From Candidatus Sumerlaeota bacterium (GTDB lineage: Bacteria; Sumerlaeota; Sumerlaeia; Sumerlaeales; Sumerlaeaceae), in assembly GCA_012513815.1 (NCBI GenBank), contig JAAZBM010000011.1:248001-312000 (forward strand): 64,000 nt of DNA. The letters are read 5' to 3'. The notes under the pieces were generated by a model, which saw only the letters and a program-made list of their open reading frames with translations, had not been told where the DNA came from and searched no databases. Both the position numbers and the translations under genes were made by a program. Positions within the stretch are counted from its first letter, which is position 1. Every line of letters begins with the position of its first letter. Below, in pieces: positions 27,170 through 35,029 of the stretch.

Positions 27170-28999
27170 ATGAAACACAATTATTTAAGCCTTAGTGCTT
27201 TAGCATTAGTATGCATTACCTGCGCAAGCACAACAAACGCGCAGACAAAATTCGAATGGGAAAGTGCCGATGCCGCCAAAAGCATCGTCTCTCCCATCTC
27301 GTTCAATGGCGTGAACAAAGACATGGACTTCTTTGGAAACCTTTCCCATAACCATTTCTCCGATTTCGTCAACAGCGACTTGGGCTGGACATTCAGCAAT
27401 GGTGCCGCCCACTGCGCTTGGAGTGGAGCCGCTACAGAATTCATGTTTGCGGGAACAGGCGTCACCGTCCGTTGCCTCAAATACGATGGCGCTGCTCAAT
27501 TCACATGGTCGATTCTCAATGCTGCCGGCACACCCGTTGCCACCGGTACAGAAGACCTTAAAGCCGCCGCTGCCGACTATGACTTTGTCGCCGCTGCCGC
27601 AGGGACACTTCCCTATGGGCTATACAAACTCAAGCTTGAGAGCACAGGAACCGGCTCCGTCATCGTTGACTATGCAACAGTAAACGAAAACGGCATCAAA
27701 CGTGCCGAAGAAACCTCCAATTATGTCGCGCGCGAAGGCGCATGGTCTGATGGCGACCAAAACGGTGCCCCAAGTGGTGGAGCGATGATTTGGACACGCA
27801 ACTCCGGTGACAAACTGACTGTAAACTTCAAGGGCAAAGACATCGCTGTCGTCGGACCTTACAGCAAGACATGGTTCGGCGGACTGGGCAAAGTGGACTG
27901 GAGCATCGACAATGGTGCCAAGAGCGGAACGATTAATTTTGACAACGCTAAATTCGCGGATTTCCCCGACTCACGTATCGGCGCCATTCTTGCGTCGGAC
28001 CTTGATGCGAACGCCAATCACACTTTGACATTGACAGTGTCGCCCGACAACGCGAACAAAATCGTCTTGATTGATGCCTTTGACACCTCCGGATATTTCA
28101 TTTCGCCCAACATCGAAATCGAACAAACAAACTCACCCATCTCCTTTAACGGCGTCAACAAAGATGTTGATTTCGTTGGCATCCTCTCCACCAACCACAT
28201 CGGTAATGATTTTTCCAACGCCGACCTCGGTTGGGTTTTCAGCAACGGTTACACCCGCGTCGTCAACGACAACTGGTCGCCGAGCGCCGCGCTTGACCTG
28301 AACTTCTGCGGTTCCAAAGTCACAGCTCGCTTGCTTCGCTATGGCAACGGCACACCCAATGTCAAGTGGCAGTTGCTGGGCGAAAACGGAACAATCGTCA
28401 ATGAAGGCGAAATCTCCTTAGACGGCAACGCGGCAAATGTTGACTTGGAAGTCACCCCAGCCCAAGCCGGTCTGTGGACGCTGCGCCTGAAGGCTGCTGG
28501 CAACACGAGTAAATTGATGCTTGCCGACTTCTTCAAGGTCGAAGACAACAAGATGGCACGCGTCGAAGCTGAAAACGATCTCGTCGTCAAATCAGCCGAA
28601 TGGTTGAAGTTGGATACAGATAGCTCGTACCTGAACAAACCCAGTGCGGACTACTGGATGAGCGCCAGTGCCGCCAATGCCACCATGGTTGTTGATTTCG
28701 AAGGCACTGACATCGCAATCGTCACACCGGCCAATGTCAACTATGGCGTTGTCGCTTGGGACATCGATGCCGGAGCAAAGACCGGAATGATCGATCTTGC
28801 GGACAGCTATTTTGCGCCGGCCGATTTCACTGATATGCGTTCCTCGCACATCATTGCAAAAGGTCTGGCCGATGGTCATCACAAACTTAAGCTGACGACC
28901 AACAGTGAGAAGGGTGTCTTTATCGACGCTTTTGACACGAACGGCAAATTCATGGTAAGCCCTGATCCCGCTGCTGTGACGGATTGGTCATTGTTCTAA
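27170..28999 (+). CDS. Secreted two-repeat protein with C-terminal DWSL tail
   Basis: A 609-residue protein with a signal peptide (1-25, cut near TNA-QTK). It is an internal duplication: SPISFNGVNKDMDFFGNL at residue 41 and SPISFNGVNKDVDFVGIL at about 322 start two units of about 280 residues. Each has a second conserved part with D[GM]A..GTI or D.GAKTGMI and IDAFDT[SN]G. The units look like paired beta-sandwich, carbohydrate-binding-like modules; no catalytic residues are recognised. The C-terminus is AAVTDWSLF, shared in part with two neighbours. AAAGGAAAAAC precedes the ATG. Role probably glycan binding at or outside the cell surface, by inference. Confidence 0.75.
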   Translation: MKHNYLSLSALALVCITCASTTNAQTKFEWESADAAKSIVSPISFNGVNKDMDFFGNLSHNHFSDFVNSDLGWTFSNGAAHCAWSGAATEFMFAGTGVTVRCLKYDGAAQFTWSILNAAGTPVATGTEDLKAAAADYDFVAAAAGTLPYGLYKLKLESTGTGSVIVDYATVNENGIKRAEETSNYVAREGAWSDGDQNGAPSGGAMIWTRNSGDKLTVNFKGKDIAVVGPYSKTWFGGLGKVDWSIDNGAKSGTINFDNAKFADFPDSRIGAILASDLDANANHTLTLTVSPDNANKIVLIDAFDTSGYFISPNIEIEQTNSPISFNGVNKDVDFVGILSTNHIGNDFSNADLGWVFSNGYTRVVNDNWSPSAALDLNFCGSKVTARLLRYGNGTPNVKWQLLGENGTIVNEGEISLDGNAANVDLEVTPAQAGLWTLRLKAAGNTSKLMLADFFKVEDNKMARVEAENDLVVKSAEWLKLDTDSSYLNKPSADYWMSASAANATMVVDFEGTDIAIVTPANVNYGVVAWDIDAGAKTGMIDLADSYFAPADFTDMRSSHIIAKGLADGHHKLKLTTNSEKGVFIDAFDTNGKFMVSPDPAAVTDWSLF

Positions 29000-29029
29000 T
29001 CGAACAATGCGAAAGCATGAGTAAAAAAT

Positions 29030-29056
29030 GCGGGCGGTTCCCTATAAACCGCCCGC
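29030..29056 (+). terminator. Intrinsic-terminator-like hairpin
   Basis: A perfect 10-bp stem, GCGGGCGGTT (29030-29039) with AACCGCCCGC (29047-29056), around a 7-nt loop and followed by AATGTTTC. It lies between the duplicated secreted protein and the pseudopilin. The T run is short, so it may attenuate rather than stop transcription. Confidence 0.6.
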
Positions 29057-29094
29057 AATGTTTCAGATTAACCCTTCAAAAATTGAGGAAAAAA

Positions 29095-29658
29095 ATGAAA
29101 AACAAATTATGTGGGTTTACCCTCATTGAACTATTGATTGTCGTCGCAATTATTGCAATTTTGGCAGCAATTGCTGTCCCGAATTTTCTCGAAGCACAAA
29201 CACGGGCAAAAATCAGCCGTGTGCAAACTGACCTGAGAACAATCAAAACAGCGCTCGAATCGTATTTCGTTGACCACAACCATTATCCTGACTGCATGAC
29301 ATGGGCGATGAACGGCGCGAACGCAATGACACGTATGGAAGAACTGACGTCCCCCATCGCATACATCAACTCCGTTCCGATTGACCCCTTCAACCTGACG
29401 GGATATGCCGGACAAATCGGGCCATGGGAGTATGTCTACTACACGGCGGAAACCTTCACCAACCGTACACTATTCGAACAGATTATGTCTGCTTATAATG
29501 ATTCAAGTCCGTCTTCTCGTCTTTATTTACTGTTCGGAGTCGGACCTGACAATGACGCGGATTACTGCACCGGTCCCTATCAGCCGCGTGGAATTATTAC
29601 CTACGACGCGACAAACGGAACCAAGAGCAATGGCGATATTGCCACATACGGTCCTTGA
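29095..29658 (+). CDS. Type IV pilin-like protein (pseudopilin, GspG-like N-terminus)
   Basis: A 187-residue protein with a canonical prepilin leader: MKNKLCG then FTLIELLIVVAIIAILAAIAVPNF, cut by prepilin peptidase after the Gly, with the conserved Glu5 of the mature form. The following QTRAKISRVQTDLRTIKTALESYF helix and NHYPDC are typical of single pseudopilins in candidate phyla. The C-terminal part is a soluble beta-rich domain with two Cys. GAGGAA sits just before ATG 29095. No pilus or type II secretion gene is adjacent; it lies among secreted carbohydrate-active-like proteins, so its job here is unclear. Confidence 0.88.
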   Translation: MKNKLCGFTLIELLIVVAIIAILAAIAVPNFLEAQTRAKISRVQTDLRTIKTALESYFVDHNHYPDCMTWAMNGANAMTRMEELTSPIAYINSVPIDPFNLTGYAGQIGPWEYVYYTAETFTNRTLFEQIMSAYNDSSPSSRLYLLFGVGPDNDADYCTGPYQPRGIITYDATNGTKSNGDIATYGP

Positions 29659-29711
29659 TGCAAACATATCACCCAACCTAACAATAATATAACATACGGA
29701 GTAAATACCTG

Positions 29712-32700
29712 ATGCCTTTCTTGCCAACAAAAACCATTCTGATTTCCGCAGCATTGTTTATCACAACAGCCTCAACCGAAGCACAAGTCAAAGGACTACT
29801 GGTGGGCAAGGAAAATTTATGCGAGGAATTCTCCACTAATTTAAATCGTATGGGTGTCGAGACACTCCGTCTCGACACTCCCCAAGAGTTCTCACAGCAA
29901 CCGCTCGACAACATGAGCTTCGTCGTTTTCTGCAATCCGATGACAACACAACCGCTAAAGCTTGACGCGGCACAATCGCAAAAACTCGCGTCCTTTCTGC
30001 AAGCCGGTGGTCACGGATATATGGAGTACACTGTTCCCGACTCCGCCGCGTTTCCACTCTGGAAATTCGATGAGCAGACGACAACCGGACGTTTTGAAAC
30101 GCTCGCCGTTATGGAGGACAATCTGCTCTCGACCACGCTAATGAAGGACGACTTGCTCGAGGAGCACAACTCACGAGTTCTGGAAAAAGTCGTTCCGCCT
30201 ACGGAGGCACGCAACCTCATCCAATACGGGCTCAATGTCGGCACCTACCGCATTGATCACGAAATCAAGGAGCGCCCTACTTTCGTGACGGTGACCGTTG
30301 ACCTTACCAAGGAGTATCCGCTCCGCACAGTCGAACAAACATTCGGTAGTGGCGAACGTAACTATACCGCCGACCTCGCGAAGGTCAGCATCGCAGGTAA
30401 TGACAAGAACTTCAAAATCTTCGCGGAAGTACAGAAGAAGGATTTCGCGGATGGCATTCGCGCCGAGTTTGACATGAAGGGCACGACAGCCCGCTACATC
30501 CGCATCTATAGCGAGAAAACAAAGATGGAGCCGTCGCAGGACTTCTTCGGTGTAAACGGCATCCGTGTGTTTGACACAAACGGAAACGAAGTCTCTCGTG
30601 GTCAAACCTATGACATTCAGCAACTCGACTATATGCCGCAAACGATTGGCAATGGCATTCTGACGAATGGCACACCGAATTGGAGTTGGAAAGAGAACAA
30701 AGCGCACCTGTACACGACGAATCCTGTGCGCGTATTCAATCAGAAGATTTGGGATGGATTGCTCGAATGGCAGTGCGGCAAAGGCAAACTCTATTACGCC
30801 ACAACGCCCTTTTCCGTTTTCCGCAAACAGAATTATCGTCTCACATCGCGTTGGGAAGCTCTCCTGCGTGGATTGTCCCTAGCGATGTTGCCCGATGCGG
30901 AAAAACCTGCTGCGGCGGAAAAACTGATTGACTGTCAAGTTTACACTGAGCCACGTCGCTGGAATTTGCCTGACACTCCGATGAAGTTGCACATCGTCAC
31001 GAGCAAAGACGCAATCGTCACGCCTACCGGCGAGGGCCTCGCTTTCTCTGCACCGGAGCAAATCGAGCCCGGTCATTTCGTCTGCGAATTCACCCCAACC
31101 AATGGCGAGTACAACATCGGAGCAAAAGCGACAGTTCGCTCGAACTCCATCACTAAAGAAACTTCGCTGACGATTTGTTCGCGCAATGATTTTTATCGAC
31201 GCGCTCTCGACCGCAACATGCAATGGTTCCTCAAGTCGGGCATCATGCCCAAAACCGATGCATCGCAAGGTGTCTTTAGCACCATCGAAGTCGGCGCGCT
31301 TTACGCAGGCAAAGCCGAAGACCTCATGAATCCTTTCCGCGCCGACTGTCAGGCGATGACAGGTAAAGCGTTTTGGATTTATGGCGACCTAACTCAAAAC
31401 AAAGAATGGTATGAACGCGCCGAACGCCTCGCGAAGTTTGTTCAGAAATTCCAGTACACCGACCCGGAAAAAGCAAGTTTTGGCGGCTACAAATGGCTGC
31501 TCGAAAGTTCGCCCGCCATCTATCCACAGGACGACAACAACCGCAACTCCGAGTTCCTCGCATGGCTCTATGACCGCACCGGCAACACGGACTATCTCCG
31601 CACCGCGCTACGTTGCGTTGAATTCGGCCGCGACATCAGCCGCGAAGACTGGTCTCTCGGCATGTGGGTCATTGGCGACATTACGCACCTCAACAAAGTT
31701 GGCCGCACTGCGATGCGTGCCGACCGCTCGTTCACCAACGTCACACTGTGGAGCATGTATCGTCATCATTACGGCTATCGCTCAACGGGCAATCCGCAGT
31801 ATCTCGACGCCATACGCACACTGGCTCGTGTGTACGCGCCGGTATCCATGCATCCCGATAAGGACAACATCATAAATCCCGAAATGCACTGGGGGTTGAT
31901 GTCTGAGCGTGCCAATGCGCTAGCGTTGGCCTATCTGGACAAGGACGACCCACTGCGCGAAAAGATTAAGACGTACCACGAGAAGAAAGAACTGAACGTA
32001 CTCAACCGGCCCGATGTCAAAAAGTACGGTTCGATTCCCGCGAAAGGTGATATCGACCCAAACACTTACAAGTGGCTGTTCGTCAACGACAGCACCATTC
32101 ACACACGGGCAGGCGAACCTCTCACCGACCAGCTCTATACTACATCTCTCGAAGGTCTGGCGCGCTGGGAAGCCTACAAGGCATGTCCGACGACTGTCAC
32201 ACAAGCTGCCATGGAATTCAATCTAGATTACCTTGTGCGCATTCAGATGGAAAACACTGACGAGCGGCTCGACGGCTGCTGGCTGCGTTCGTTTGATGCG
32301 CAAAACTGGGAGTACTACGGCACACGCTACGACCCCAACTATGGCGCCTATCACGCCTACAGCGGATGGATGAACTCCATTATCTCGCAAACCCTCGGGA
32401 TGTATCTACTTGACGAGAATCCTTTCACGCAATATCACAAAGGAACACACGAGCAAGGAATGAAAACGCTAGACAAAGTGCGCCACGAGCGTATGCCCGA
32501 CTACATGAAGCAAACGAATCTCCTCAGTGGCATCGAACTCACCGCGAACATCGCGCCTGACCTCGGCAGTAAAAACACGAACACTATTACCGATGGTTTT
32601 ATCGAAGGACTTTTTGACGATAACAAATCGGCTGGATGGAGCATCTCGCCCACAACAACCATGACCATCATTACGCTAACGGGCAAACTCAACGCGCCCG

Positions 32701-32981
32701 TCCAAAACTGCATCGCCGCATCCATTCGTTCCGGCGGACTCCACAGAGACTGCACCCTCAACAGCGCTGAGCTGTGGACAGGAAAGTCTCTCGATTCGAT
32801 GAAGCTCGTTAAGTCGTTTGCCTGTGACGAAATCGCCGGCATCGACAACTACTCTTTTGACCCCATTAAGCTACAACCTTACATTCAGCTCCGGCTTGTC
32901 AAGTACACCCCTGACGAGAAACCTGCTCGGCTTTACATCGGCGAGATTCGTCTGACAGCATGGAAAGGAGAAAATCAATAA
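29712..32981 (+). CDS. Large secreted multidomain protein (amidotransferase-like, discoidin, alpha/alpha-barrel)
   Basis: A 1089-residue protein with a signal peptide (1-24, TEA-QVK). Visible order: a GATase1/ThuA-like domain (about 25-130, KGLLVGKENLCEEF, FVVFCNPM, FLQAGGHGYMEY); a discoidin-like segment (about 175-300, TTARYIRIYSEKTKM); a long helical region with spaced Trp, Tyr and Glu that looks like an alpha/alpha-toroid (about 490-920, ARWEAYKACP, YSGWMNSIISQTLG); and a C-terminal discoidin-like domain (about 940-1085, TITDGFIEGLFDD, IQLRLVKYTPDEKPARLYIGEIRL). This is consistent with a glycan-degrading or -binding enzyme, but no glycoside hydrolase family is assigned. GGAG at 29698-29701 precedes the ATG. 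The next gene starts 2 nt after its stop. Confidence 0.75.
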   Translation: MPFLPTKTILISAALFITTASTEAQVKGLLVGKENLCEEFSTNLNRMGVETLRLDTPQEFSQQPLDNMSFVVFCNPMTTQPLKLDAAQSQKLASFLQAGGHGYMEYTVPDSAAFPLWKFDEQTTTGRFETLAVMEDNLLSTTLMKDDLLEEHNSRVLEKVVPPTEARNLIQYGLNVGTYRIDHEIKERPTFVTVTVDLTKEYPLRTVEQTFGSGERNYTADLAKVSIAGNDKNFKIFAEVQKKDFADGIRAEFDMKGTTARYIRIYSEKTKMEPSQDFFGVNGIRVFDTNGNEVSRGQTYDIQQLDYMPQTIGNGILTNGTPNWSWKENKAHLYTTNPVRVFNQKIWDGLLEWQCGKGKLYYATTPFSVFRKQNYRLTSRWEALLRGLSLAMLPDAEKPAAAEKLIDCQVYTEPRRWNLPDTPMKLHIVTSKDAIVTPTGEGLAFSAPEQIEPGHFVCEFTPTNGEYNIGAKATVRSNSITKETSLTICSRNDFYRRALDRNMQWFLKSGIMPKTDASQGVFSTIEVGALYAGKAEDLMNPFRADCQAMTGKAFWIYGDLTQNKEWYERAERLAKFVQKFQYTDPEKASFGGYKWLLESSPAIYPQDDNNRNSEFLAWLYDRTGNTDYLRTALRCVEFGRDISREDWSLGMWVIGDITHLNKVGRTAMRADRSFTNVTLWSMYRHHYGYRSTGNPQYLDAIRTLARVYAPVSMHPDKDNIINPEMHWGLMSERANALALAYLDKDDPLREKIKTYHEKKELNVLNRPDVKKYGSIPAKGDIDPNTYKWLFVNDSTIHTRAGEPLTDQLYTTSLEGLARWEAYKACPTTVTQAAMEFNLDYLVRIQMENTDERLDGCWLRSFDAQNWEYYGTRYDPNYGAYHAYSGWMNSIISQTLGMYLLDENPFTQYHKGTHEQGMKTLDKVRHERMPDYMKQTNLLSGIELTANIAPDLGSKNTNTITDGFIEGLFDDNKSAGWSISPTTTMTIITLTGKLNAPVQNCIAASIRSGGLHRDCTLNSAELWTGKSLDSMKLVKSFACDEIAGIDNYSFDPIKLQPYIQLRLVKYTPDEKPARLYIGEIRLTAWKGENQ

Positions 32982-32983
32982 CC

Positions 32984-35020
32984 ATGCCGAAAGTTCTATC
33001 TGCTGGGTTGACCGGTCTCGCAGTGGCAGCACTGTGCGCCATGGGCATGCCCTCCGCACAGGCGGACGAAGTCCTTGCGAACATCACCGGTTACACCTAC
33101 AGTCTGGCGCCTGACACATCATACAAGGACACAAATCCAACCTCGAAACTTACCGATGGCAACCACACATGGAGCTACACGAAATCGGTCGGCTGGACGT
33201 GTTCGCCCACAGACACAACGCGCGAAGTCACCATCACATTCAAACTCAAATCATACATCGATTTACGATGTTTCCGCGCGTGGTTCATTCGTTGGGACAT
33301 CGGCAAGGCAATCGTGCCACAAACCATTGCGGCCGCCACAAGCATGGACGGGAATAACTGGACGCCGCTGGGTAATATGACTGCGGAGGGCTCGACAGAT
33401 ATGACCGCCGTTTCGTTGGCACTGGCCACCGCCACGCCGCAACAGGCACACTATGTCCGCATGTCCGTTCCGCTCACCGGCAATGGTGCCGTCTATATGG
33501 TGGAGGCATCGGCCGAACAAGGCGCCCCACGTGACAATGTTCTTGTCGGCTCGCAGTACATCATCGCCGCAGGAACCCCGAACGGGCAGTACACCGATGA
33601 CGCCAAAGGACGCAAACTCACCGACGGCATTTTGCGGCCGGAGCAAGCTTGCACCGTTCAATGGAATTTCGCGACACTCCCGACCAACACAAACCCCGCT
33701 CTGGTCTTCTCCTTTGAGCGCCCGACAACGTTGCACACGGCGACGACATACTGGCTTAAGGACACGGCCAATGGCATCGTCACGCCCGAGGTCATCAACA
33801 TCTATGGCAAGCCATCCAACAGTTCCTCCTATCGCATTCTCGGTTCGTTGCGCGACACAACAATGGCCGACGAAACCTTGTGCAAATACGAATGGAGTGG
33901 CGAGGAGACCGAGCCGCTCGACGAAATACAATTCATCTTTAATCGCGCAAAAACAAACACAGGAGTTTGCGCAATTGCGGAGGCAGAAGTCTACGGACAG
34001 GGGCACCCAATGCCCTACGATGACGGCACACGGCTCGCGTTTGTCACAACCATCACGGCGCTGCCTGATGTCTACTTCAGACCGTTGGGAGTCTCGGGGA
34101 GTCGCGCGGCCTCGGCCATCACCCCTGACCAATATCCGGCGCTCGTCAAGGCGTTACACGACAACTACTTCGCGAACACAATCTATGTCGAATGGAACGG
34201 AGAAGTCGACCGTGCAACGGCGCTCGCCTACTTCAAAATCTGGGCAGATGCCTGTGCCAAGTACTCGGTGGAATTCGTGCCTTGCTTCGGGCTTGTACAA
34301 TGGGACTATCTGCGCAATGTCAATCCCGCGGCCGAATACGGAAACTTATTCTATGCACCGGCACCAATGCTCGATTGCCGAAACACTGACGCCCGCAACT
34401 ATTTTGCCCAATTCATCAAGGATCTTACGACGACCATCCCGAACATCAAACGCGTGGGGACTCTCGATTTAAATCAATACTACATTTCGCTTAGCCGCGA
34501 CTACGAGCCGACGCTCTACGACTATGCCGCCTTCGGCAATGCCTTGCTCGCGCAGACAAGCGCTGTCACGCCGGTCGCCATTTTCCAGCAGCCATACAAC
34601 TACTCATGCGCCCATGCGATTTCCGGCATTTCGTCGCGTGTACTGGACACTTATTGTTTCCTACTCGATGAAACATATTCGCAGCTCCAGTCATACGCCA
34701 CCGCCGAAATGACTTGCGCGACGGACGTGGAAGCCGACTTGGTCATCGTTACCGACCCCGGCGAGCGTTTTGAACCTGCCGTTGAAGTTCTTGCGTCGCA
34801 AGCCATCAGAAAAAGTGGCGCCGGGCTCTCGCTCGACTTGATTATCACGAGCGCTGTAGCCCATGACTACGTAGGCGAAAACTTCTACGCAGACCTCGTT
34901 CACGACGGCTTCTATCAGGGCTACTACAGCCTGCCATTCGAGGCTGTACGACGCCACTTCAAGATGCTTCACACACCGGACCAGCCACCGGCCGCCGTCG
35001 ACGACTGGTCGCTACAATAA
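32984..35020 (+). CDS. Secreted discoidin-domain protein with TIM-barrel-like C-terminal half
   Basis: A 678-residue protein with a signal peptide (1-28, SAQA-DEV). The first half holds two discoidin (F5/8 C-like) modules: about 30-170 (SKLTDGNHTWSYTKSVGW, RCFRAWFIRWD, VRMSVPLTG) and 180-330 (GRKLTDGILRPEQ, EIQFIFNRA, IAEAEVYG). The second half (about 340-660) looks like a TIM-barrel glycosidase-type domain (NTIYVEWNG, VEFVPCFGLVQWDY, DLNQYYISLSRDYEPTLYDY), of no named family here. The C-terminus is PAAVDDWSLQ. AAAGGAG lies 13 nt before ATG 32984; the gene is coupled to its upstream neighbour. It converges on the GH20-like gene with a 9-nt gap. Confidence 0.75.
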   Translation: MPKVLSAGLTGLAVAALCAMGMPSAQADEVLANITGYTYSLAPDTSYKDTNPTSKLTDGNHTWSYTKSVGWTCSPTDTTREVTITFKLKSYIDLRCFRAWFIRWDIGKAIVPQTIAAATSMDGNNWTPLGNMTAEGSTDMTAVSLALATATPQQAHYVRMSVPLTGNGAVYMVEASAEQGAPRDNVLVGSQYIIAAGTPNGQYTDDAKGRKLTDGILRPEQACTVQWNFATLPTNTNPALVFSFERPTTLHTATTYWLKDTANGIVTPEVINIYGKPSNSSSYRILGSLRDTTMADETLCKYEWSGEETEPLDEIQFIFNRAKTNTGVCAIAEAEVYGQGHPMPYDDGTRLAFVTTITALPDVYFRPLGVSGSRAASAITPDQYPALVKALHDNYFANTIYVEWNGEVDRATALAYFKIWADACAKYSVEFVPCFGLVQWDYLRNVNPAAEYGNLFYAPAPMLDCRNTDARNYFAQFIKDLTTTIPNIKRVGTLDLNQYYISLSRDYEPTLYDYAAFGNALLAQTSAVTPVAIFQQPYNYSCAHAISGISSRVLDTYCFLLDETYSQLQSYATAEMTCATDVEADLVIVTDPGERFEPAVEVLASQAIRKSGAGLSLDLIITSAVAHDYVGENFYADLVHDGFYQGYYSLPFEAVRRHFKMLHTPDQPPAAVDDWSLQ

Positions 35021-35029
35021 ACGAATCGG

